A DNA stretch of 64,000 nucleotides from Notospermus geniculatus. Lineage: Eukaryota > Nemertea > Pilidiophora > Heteronemertea > Lineidae. The position numbers and the translations under genes are program-made. The stretch is taken from contig NMRB01000011.1 in assembly GCA_002633025.1 (NCBI GenBank), positions 630,728 to 694,727 of the forward strand. The letters run 5' to 3'. Below the pieces are notes generated by a model. It worked only from the letters and a program-made list of their open reading frames with translations. It had not been told where the DNA came from and did no database searches. Shown here one piece after another: positions 1-18,498 of this stretch. How positions within the stretch are numbered: the first letter of the stretch is position 1; each line of letters begins with the position of its first letter.

Positions 1-695
1 GGAAAAATGGATAAAAAAACAGAAATATTTGTATGTGATCAGCGTGTACCTATCATTTCTCAACGCAGGTAACCCACCCATAAACACAGTCATAGCTTTC
101 AAGCCACGTCAAAACACCTGCTACATTGATTTTTGCAGTTGATGGCTATTTCACCCTCATCGTAAGATGATCTTTCTGGAACACAGGTTATTAGTCACGT
201 ACTACAAGAAGATAGTCAAAGACAGAAGAGTTGTGAACCAAATTGTTCAAGATGCAAAGGTTAGCATGCACTGGCAGTAACTCAAGATGGGAGGACCACT
301 TTCATGCAATGTTCAGCATTAAATCCTTTGTCATTCTGTGGCGCTGCCACTGGGTGCATCGGAAAATTTACAGTTTTCAAACATTTAAAGTTTGAGATGC
401 CTCTGGAGAAAAGTTGCATAGTAATGAGTGCACACAAAAATTGGCAGTTTTTTGCATAGAGGTAGATCCGCATTGTAACATTTTAAACAAAACATGGGTC
501 AATACTGAGTCACTGTGTCAACTCCAACAGAGCTGCAATTGAAGGAGAAGATGGGAGGCTCGCCAAGACTTGATACATGGTGTCATGGATTGAAATCTAC
601 AAGTCTGCAACACATTTGAATATTGAATCATAGATTCGAAACTGATAGATCACAGTTTCCATTGATAACATAAACAGGGATATCACTTTGGATAT

Positions 696-10627
<9,932 letters not shown>

Positions 10628-11471
10628 ATTCTCAATCCGCAAACCCAACAATTGGCCTCCAAATGGCCAGAATTATCATGAGAATCTCTCCTTTCCCGGC
10701 AGCATCTCACTTCCTCACAAGTTTGAATCCCGACTCGAGGATAGGGGTCCAGTCAACTTTGAATCAAGACGTCCCGCAAACACGCTTCACCAGCGCCATC
10801 TGACGGGCTACTATGGAACTGAATATTATTGCACAGGAGAACATGATCACAATCCAGGATTCCTATCCTGTCCCAGATGACACCAGCTGTGCAACCATGT
10901 ACCACCTGTGCAACCATCCACCTGCTGAGCAGCAATCCACCAGCTGCATGCAAAAAGATACAAACGCATAAATGAATGTGCAAAATTTTATTGTGAGAAA
11001 ATAATTTAGATGGATGCGGCACAGAAATTATGAATCGACTTTGACGAGACAATAGCATCATAATCAGTAACATCATGTACCGGTACATTATAGATTAAAA
11101 ACATTGGTCTTACAGGAGCTGGACGTCCAAGTTGTAAACACTCACTCACTGGTTCTCTATCCACGCGACGCCTGCGGTGCTGCCACCTATTGTCGGTGAT
11201 TTGTACTGACGTGAATATCGTGAGTGAGTTGCATTGGACCGGGCACCAGTCTAACGATCACGGGGCCATTGTCACGACAGATGGCGCATCGTACCTCGCA
11301 CCGATCTGTCACCGCGCGCTCAAGGAATCATGGGATACTTCAGGACTACTTGTTGCATTCCCTTAGACACTGAACTATAACCACAATGCAGAAATTGATG
11401 CTGCTTCTGATGCATTCTTCATGTTTATCCTGACTAAACTCAATTTCACTGGCAGTGCTGCTTCACTTTCA
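10628..11471. other. Intergenic: kinase 5' flank and HACD3 3' flank
   Basis: About 0.85 kb between two minus-strand genes. It should hold the HACD3 3' UTR and the kinase promoter; I see no perfect AATAAA on the minus strand and no TATA box worth calling. Confidence 0.5.
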
Positions 11472-14400
11472 TCAGTCCACTTTGATAGTCTGTTTTATAA
11501 CAGTAGGTTTTCCTTTGACTCCCAGATACTTGTTCTTTGCTCTGGCTTTTTGCCTCCTCAGGATGTCGGGACTAATCTTCTTTTTTCGCTGCTGGTACAT
11601 GTGCATCATCAAGATGTAAATACCTGGATAAAAATAAACAAAACATTTGGCCCGCAGTCTTATATCAAGGATTCCCTTTACAAATGAAATGATTATTTCC
11701 GTGGATTCCCTTGATATCGCAATCACCACATGGTAGAGCTTCATTAATCTGCTTCAACAGAACTATTTCTTCAAAAGCTTCCACTTTTCCAAATGTGGCT
11801 GCACCTGGCTATCATCTGCTTTGCACTTACCTCCTAAAGCTGCCAACAAATAGAAACGCATGAAGTAAACAAAACTGAACGAGAAATTGTATTGGTTTGG
11901 TAATGCAAGGCTCAGCCTCCCCGTCTTCTCAAAGTATGGCATGGACTTTACAATCACATAGCCTGGAAAGAGAAGAACTGCAGCATTAACGAAGCATGGA
12001 AGAAATCAAGGCTATTAAAACAGCTGAAGGTTGTCTCCAACCACAAACAGGTGACGGGGCCAATAATTCCATCTGGTTCTATTATTCCAAGTCCACATCG
12101 TTTTAAAAGTCATGATACAGAAAAAGTTATTTGATTTACAGCAAACATATCTTCTCACACGCAGTCTGCAAATCTTCTTACCTTCAAGAATGAATCCCAT
12201 AGGATAGAGTGGGATCCATACTGTGTACCTCAGCCAAGTGATGAGCCCCCACTCTTTTTTTATACTACTTAACATGTAGAACGGATATCTGAAAAATATC
12301 AATCACAAAATCTGTCAAAAATCAATCCATTTCATGCTGAATGTCTTACAAAATGTATCCACACATCCTGACGCAGCTGTGCCAACTTCTATATAGTTTT
12401 CAATTACTTTGTATGAAATTAGACCAATGACACAGAAACTTATCCTATGGAAACATGGTTAATGGACAGTCTTCAGCAAGAATAATTACCGAAACAGCTC
12501 AACTGTAGCCCAGGTTCCAAACAACCACCACACTCCACCCATTTTTTGGATGTCATCATTCAGAAGTATCATTGCAAACAACACCAGGTTGCGCCCAAAC
12601 ACCTGAAAGATGAGACAGATAATGAAAATATATGTTTGAGGCCATTGAACTAGCAGAATGTACGTACTCAGATTAACTAGATAATTGGTTGTACCAACCT
12701 GCAAAAGTGGTGCAAGCCAGCCTGTCTTCACTATGCCGAGCATGGGATGTATGAACTCTAAACAAGCCACAAATTGACACACCATCATCTGGGAACCGAC
12801 ATCTTCAAATGCTGTATTCTTTGCACCTGCAAATAAAAGCATAATATGTGACCCGGCATGACAAAATGAGTCGGAATGTGCACAGAAGAAGACCAAACAT
12901 GTCCAAGGTGACACCAACGGTTCCTTAATTTCAGGATTGTCTGCCCATTGTGAAATTTGACTTTGTCGATTTCTGTAGTTGTTGTCTGGTGTCATCTTCG
13001 GTCTTCTTCTGTGCGACTTCCGACTCATTTTGTTGTGCCGGGTCACATATGAGAGCAAATAAGACGAAGAGGCCTCCTCAGGATCATGATGCCTGGGACT
13101 GCAATAAGCTGACAGAATGATGGGAACCACTCTCAGAAAGAGACATGCAGAAGATTTTCCTCTATTGAGTGAACGAAGGCAAACCCTGAACCTCACCTTT
13201 GTTATCTTGCATGTATCTGATGACCAGTTTGACCATGATGACAGAGTATCCAACGAATTGGAAGAGGTTGTAAAAGAACAGGTAAGCCATCCTGATATCT
13301 TCAAGAGCTGAAAAAAAGGAAGTAAAACTTAACTGAACCTCACTTTAACTGGAATCTAATGGGAACAAAATCAAGGAATGCAGAGAACTGACAGATACAT
13401 CTTAGTCTTGTTCAACTCAATTTAAAGATATGGGATAGACAAGGTGGACACTGAACACATCTCGCTCCACCACACTTTGCTAGACAGGTATTTGGGAAGT
13501 ATACAATATGGTGAGCTCTACATTACAGTCATGACTCGAGGAATTCACTCCACTTTTTGTACTACCATTTACCTAATTCTTTTGTTTCCTTTACTTGTTT
13601 CTCAACGTTCTCAAACAAAGTCTTGTGGTCAGCAGCTTCATCAGGTGATGAGTTCTCCAAATCAGAATCATATTCAAAGCGATCAAAGTCCACTTTAAGC
13701 CAAGCAAGTTTTTTCTGATGATAGGTCAATCTCGGCCAAGAATCCTTGTACTCTTTCTGGATATGGAACTCAACTCCCTTTTCAGTCAATCGATACTTGC
13801 TTTTCTGCATAAAGAAGAATTAAATAAGTGTTCACACTGCGAGGCCACTCAGTCAGAGGTAGCAGTTCCACCTCTCCTTTAGCATGCTTCATTACACCTA
13901 CAACTTCACCTCAAGTCAACTGTCAGCTGAGCGCCAGGCCCATGGGCCTCTTGTTGCATTATCCCCCACCACCCTAACACTGTTCCTAACCCTAACAATA
14001 CTGCCCTACAATGGAAGACTGCAGTATCTGCATATTGCAGTCTTCCCTTGTACAGCCTCTGCAGCCTTTCCTATTCAGTGAAGTGGACAATGTAGGTGTG
14101 TAATAACATCAGTAGATATTGCTCTCCTTTCTTGCAAAATTATTCAGAGCTGCCACCTAAAACAAGGGAGATATGGCATAAAATGCAAGACCGCAGTAAT
14201 TGCAGTTACTGCAGTCTTCGTTTGGAGGGCAGAATAGCCCTAACACTGTTCCTGACCCTAACACTATGGTAGGGGATTATGCATTAGCCACTCTGGCACC
14301 TCGGACTGCCATTCCTTTTACACCGCTCACCGCACTAGCGACGTCTAGCGGCCGGCACAAACACTAACATGATGAGGAGAGGCTGCAAGCATTCTCAGCT

Positions 14401-14575
14401 GAACAGGCCAAAAGAGCAATCCGTTCAATGAGGTTCCTCTGAACCTTGACATCGATGTAGAGATAACATATTAAGCTGCTGATTGACATACTTGAACATC
14501 TCGAAGCGCCACATTAAGTGAGATTCGCTCCGAATTTTGTCCCCAATACACGAAAGGGCTGAGCGTGTCCGCCAT
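11472..14575 (-). CDS. HACD3: Very-long-chain (3R)-3-hydroxyacyl-CoA dehydratase 3 (CS domain + PTPLA domain), one exon not found
   Basis: Exons found (minus strand): 14575-14492, 13804-13573, 13307-13197, 12826-12699, 12602-12490, 12288-12182, 11962-11831, 11623-11472, with consistent phases. Joined as they stand they give 352 residues. Exon 1 (MADTLSPFVYWGQ) and the next exon (YRLTEKGVEFHIQKE ... KVDFDRFEYDSD) match the start and end of the HACD3 CS domain; later exons are the multi-pass dehydratase. The catalytic pair known from yeast Phs1 (Tyr149/Glu156) is present as YPMGFILE (Tyr251 and Glu258 in this partial numbering). The family dehydrates 3-hydroxyacyl-CoA in the ER during very-long-chain fatty acid elongation. 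The C-terminus is longer and more basic than the human one, as I recall it. The roughly 40-codon exon expected in intron 1 was not seen; both flanking boundaries are phase 0, so skipping keeps frame. Same strand as, and about 0.85 kb upstream of, the kinase gene. Confidence 0.92.
13973..14262. mobile_element. Paired hairpins and direct repeats in HACD3 intron 1
   Basis: Two hairpins built from the same arm (GAAGACTGCAGTA near 14014-14045, AAGACCGCAGTAA near 14187-14218) lie between two near-identical direct repeats (CCCTAACACTGTTCCT at 13973 and 14239). This looks like a composite or nested non-autonomous element, in the intron where HACD3 exon 2 is expected. Confidence 0.6.
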
Positions 14576-15043
14576 GTTGCTTATTTTGTGGAGGTCCGCA
14601 CTGAAGACCTCAGAAATTGGCTCCTTCCTGACTGTATCATTTTCCTGCAAGTTAACCATCCTTTTATAACGATTGTGTTTATTTTTGGCATATTTATATA
14701 TGCTTGGGTCTTGATAAGACTTCTAAGAACGTAACATTCTTTAATCATGATGTACCACACACATGGTTCTGCTTTTGCGGAGCGGCTTGAGGACAGGGGA
14801 CCAGACGGAAGTTTTTCGGCGGGAACTTTAAACCCATGTAAACCATGTAAACCGACTGACACGTGGTCTCCATCTGACATGTCTGACATGCATGACATGT
14901 CATGCATGCATGTGTCCATGGTAGTCTGACATTCTGACAGGCAAAACTGACAGGAGTGGGCAGGAGTCTGGGATGTGAGAAGATTGTATAAAAAAGACGG
15001 ACCTGACTGAGTTAAGGATCCCACCCATGAATCAGTGAATGAT

Positions 15044-15602
15044 AGGGCCTAGGCTAGGCCTAGGCCTAGGTAGGTAGCCTACTATAGGCCTACGGTAGGC
15101 CTATAGTGCTAGTAGGGCCTAGCAGGCCTAGGCTACAGCATGCACTAGGCCTAATATGCAGGGGACGAGTCGGAATTGAAATCTAACAGCCTAGGCCTAG
15201 GGGCCTAAACATGTTAAAAAGATAGGCCTACCGCCGGTAGGCCTAGGCCTAGTGCTAGGCTAAACCTACCGTCCTAGGCCTAGGCCTTAGGCTAATATAA
15301 TTAGGCCTAGGCCCTAGGCCTAGGCCTAGCCCCCCGACCCCCGCCTTCCCCCCTGCTCCCTAACAATTGTTGTCGTTCAGACCGTCCTGTTTTCAGTAGG
15401 CCTAGGCCTAGGCCTAGCTGACAAAACTGAGCCTGCATCATTCATAGGCCTACCGCCCACACCGGTATTGTGTGTAGCCTGTCCTATTAGGCCCTAGCGG
15501 TAGGCAGGCCTGGGCCTAGGCCCTATGTCATGCATCTCATGTTCAGCAAGAGCCACACCCCCACCCACTCCCTATCCCCTGCCGTGGTAGGCCTAGGCCT
15601 AG
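15044..15602. repeat. AGGCCT/CCTAGG-rich low-complexity tract, unit A
   Basis: Long runs of overlapping TAGGCCTA and GCCTAGGC hexamers, all self-complementary, interrupted by short unique pieces. It lies just upstream of the first coding exon of TERB2 copy A, probably in a 5' intron. The same hexamers are scattered across the whole window, so this is a local build-up of a genome-wide motif. Confidence 0.85.
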
Positions 15603-15676
15603 TTCAAGCTCTGTCTGCTACAGTAACTGTGACACACTGACTACATGACCTCTGACCTCTGTCCTTTTGCAGGGAA

Positions 15677-17544
15677 ATGGCTAGGCGTACTTCACAAGGA
15701 ATGTCAGAGTGGGAATTATCTAGCAGTGATGAGGAGGGTTCAAATAGCCAGAGCCAGGAGGAGGACCACCATATATTTGCCACATACTCTGCCTGGTTCT
15801 CTGAAAGCGTTGAAAGTGGATGGATAGAAGATTGGAGTATGTTTTCCTTCTGCATGAGCGGCAATGAAGTTCACTTTTGATCCAAAAATGTGTAGGCCTA
15901 GGCCAAGCTAGCATTTGTGGGATTCCAGACTGTCATACTCTTCACTCTGTTGTCTTCTTGAATTTTGCCAGGGGTTACTATGGTCTACAGTGGGTTGGAA
16001 ATCTTTTGTGCAACAGGTAGGCCTAATATTTTTTTATTATTCTTTCAGGAAACAATGGTGGAGAAGTAACAGATGTAGAATCAGCCCAGTTTTTGTTCAG
16101 TGAGAACTGTGAGAGTTCAGATACATTGAGGTGGGTTGAATAACTTGCCGGGTCCTCACAATATGATAGTACAACTGTATGACATATTTCACCGTCATAC
16201 ATTAGGATTGACAAAGATTAATATGAAACAGTAGGCCTACCTAATCTAATGATCAGCTCTTTTGTCTTCAGGATATATGAAAGTGACCAGTTCAGGAAGC
16301 AGCACGTTGCAGTCATTCATGCACTGTTCATTGATGAGTGCTTAAAAAAGAAGTCACTCGAGGCTGTAGCTATTGGCCAGTATTACATTCCTCCTAAACA
16401 AGTGCAGCAGTGTGAGTCAGACATGAAAAAGTCAAGTTTGGATTCAATTCCTGGTTTTTTGAACACTCATTTTGATTGAGAGAGGAACCCTTTGGCAGGC
16501 TCCGTAGACTTCGGTCCCCTCTTGCATTTGTGTCGCATTACATTATCAAGATGCAGCAACAAATGCTGGTATTGGAGTCGGGTTTTTGAACAGATTGTGC
16601 TGCCATCTCCCAGGCCAACTCCTAGTGTAGTATAGGGATAGGCAGCCACCCCTTTAAGGGCCCCAGTGGATTTAGTATTTATAGCTAAGCATGCACGAGC
16701 ATCGCTCTCTCATGGCGTGGCTTTAGGGCATGTGCATGCCTGCACCTCTGTCCACCACTTAGTTGATTTACCTTGATTGTATACCCCCGGTTCAAGGTGG
16801 CCACCAACGATAACCTTATGTAAAGAATACGAGAATAAAAGGAAGATTATGGAGACTGAACCTAACCCATCATTTTACTATTTTACACTAGGTGACAGTG
16901 TGAGTGACACACAACACTGCTGATAAAGAAAGATAGTATTAGGTGCTCACCCACCAATGATTGAATTCTGTGTACTTCTACTTTCAGTACTAGGCAATGA
17001 CCATAATATTTTCAAGTGGCAAGTTCCCAGGAAGGTGGATGAGACTTGTGAAATGCTACCTAAAACAAGAACAACTGCTCCAAGAAAGAATGACAAGCAC
17101 AAGTCTGTTGAAACAGTAACCAGCAGACTTGATTCCAGTCTTCCAAACGCAGAACAAGGAATCAGTGACCTCGCAAATATTGGTGGTGCAGGGGATGTCA
17201 GGAATGCCAGGAGACAAAGTCCCACAGAATTGGAAGTTACCGGTACTGAATCCAACTTGAAGTTGCAGAAACCCAAACGGATCCCTAAGGTTTGTGGAGG
17301 TGGGGATGGGGATTGCAGAAGGAAGAGAAAATGCACTTCAGAGTACGATGAAATGCAGAGACTCTGCTCTGTACAACCAGAATTGAGACGGAGGCATATC
17401 AACCCAATCCGCACTGAAGACCTCAGAAATTGGCTCCTTCCTGACTGTATCATTTTCCTGCAAGTTAACCATCCTTTTATAACGATTGTGTTTATTTTTT
17501 GGCATATTTATGCTTGGGTCTTGATAAGACTTCTAAGAACGTAA
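15677..17544 (+). CDS. TERB2-like: TERB2-like meiotic telomere-bouquet protein, copy A (C-terminus replaced at duplication junction)
   Basis: Exons 15677-15836, 16049-16130, 16272-16411 and 16988-17544 join in frame (GT-AG throughout) for 312 residues. The core YSAWFSESVESGW ... AQFLFSENCESSDTLRIYES ... AVAIGQYYIPPKQVQ ... IFKWQ lines up, from memory, with the N-terminal part of vertebrate TERB2 (GWFCGS, ADFLFS, DTLRIY, VALGHFILPP, SFIWEQ). Known role: TERB2 links TERB1 to MAJIN and tethers meiotic telomeres to the inner nuclear membrane. A Ser/Glu-rich stretch of about 45 residues precedes the core. An acceptor just before the ATG implies a 5' non-coding exon. After ...RRHINP the frame runs across the duplication junction (17407/17408) into what was promoter-side DNA and ends at TAA, so the tail from IRTEDL on is junk or mis-spliced. 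This copy is therefore truncated relative to copy B; whether it is expressed is unknown. Confidence 0.72.
16412..16839 (+). other. Alternative 3' end of TERB2 copy A: read-through of exon 3, stop, and AATAAA
   Basis: If the GTGAGT donor after 16411 is not used, exon 3 continues for 22 residues (ending GFLNTHFD) to a TGA at 16480. About 350 bp further on is AATAAA at 16834-16839. This would give a short protein containing only the TERB2 core. The stretch from the stop to the AATAAA is identical, as far as I can see by eye, to its counterpart in copy B, while sequence just beyond it differs. This is an inference about a possible isoform, not a demonstrated transcript. Confidence 0.4.
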
Positions 17545-17838
17545 CATTCTTTAATCATGATGTACCACACACATGGTTCTGCTTTTGCGGAGCGGCTTGA
17601 AGACAGGGGACCAGGCGGAAGTTTTTCGGCGGGAACATGTAAACCATGTAAACCGACTGACACGTGGTCTCCATCTGACATGCATGACATGTCATGCATG
17701 CATGTGTCCATGGTAGTCTGACATTCTGACAGGCAAAACTGACAGGAGTGGGCAGGAGTCTGGGATGTGAGAAGATTGTAAAAGACCTGACTGAGTTAAG
17801 GATCCCACCCATGAATCATATGAATGATCATATGATGA

Positions 17839-18431
17839 TAGGCCTAGGCCTAGGGCCTACCTAGCAGGCCTAGGCTAGGCCTAGGCCTACAGCATGCATG
17901 CAGGGGACGAGTCGGAATTGAAATCTAACAAAACATACCGGTAGGCCTATTAGGCCTAGGCCTAAACATGTTAAAAAGATACCGGTAGGCCTAGGCGCCT
18001 AGCCTAGCCTAGCCCTAGTGCTAGGCTAAACCTAGGCCTAGGCTAATATACCAGTAGGCCTAGTAGCCTAATTAGGCCTAGGCCTAGGCCCTATGCGTAG
18101 GCCTAGGCCTAGCCCCCCTCGCCTCGGGTCGGGAGCTCGGCCTCCGCCTTCCCCCCTGCTCCCTAACAATTGTTGTCGTTCAGACCGTCCTGTTTTTAGT
18201 AGGCCTAGGCCTAGGCCTAGCTGACAAAACTGAGCCTGCATCATTCATAGGCCTACCGCCCACACCGGTATTGTGTGTAGCCTGTCCTATTAGGCCCTAG
18301 CGGTAGGCAGGCCTGGGCCTAGGCCCTATGTCATGCATCTCATGTTCAGCAAGAGCCACACCCCCACTCCCTATCCCCTGCCGTGGTAGGCCTAGGCCCC
18401 TAGGCCTATAGGCCTATAGGCCTAGGCCTAG
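17839..18431. repeat. AGGCCT/CCTAGG-rich low-complexity tract, unit B
   Basis: Duplicate of the tract at 15044-15602. Unlike the surrounding near-identical sequence it differs from unit A in the number and arrangement of hexamers, as expected of a slippage-prone repeat. Confidence 0.85.
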
Positions 18432-18498
18432 TTCAAGCTCTGTCTGTTACAGTAACTGTGACACACTGACTACATGACCTCTGTCCTTTTGCAGGGAA

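Larger units (their letters stand above)
14595..17407. repeat. Tandem segmental duplication, unit A (2813 bp)
   Basis: The sequence starting TCCGCACTGAAGACCTCAG at 14595 recurs at 17408, and the unit ends at ...CATATCAACCCAAT in both copies (17407/17408 and 20776). The two units are joined head to tail with at most one base of microhomology. Unit A holds the promoter-side DNA upstream of HACD3, an AGGCCT-rich tract and TERB2 copy A up to the middle of its last exon. Confidence 0.95.

Noticed and set aside
14581-15024. 147-codon minus-strand frame upstream of HACD3, repeated at 17.4-17.8 kb
   Set aside because: Its recurrence reflects the segmental duplication; codons include microsatellite-like MSCMSDMSD from a CATGACATGT-type repeat.
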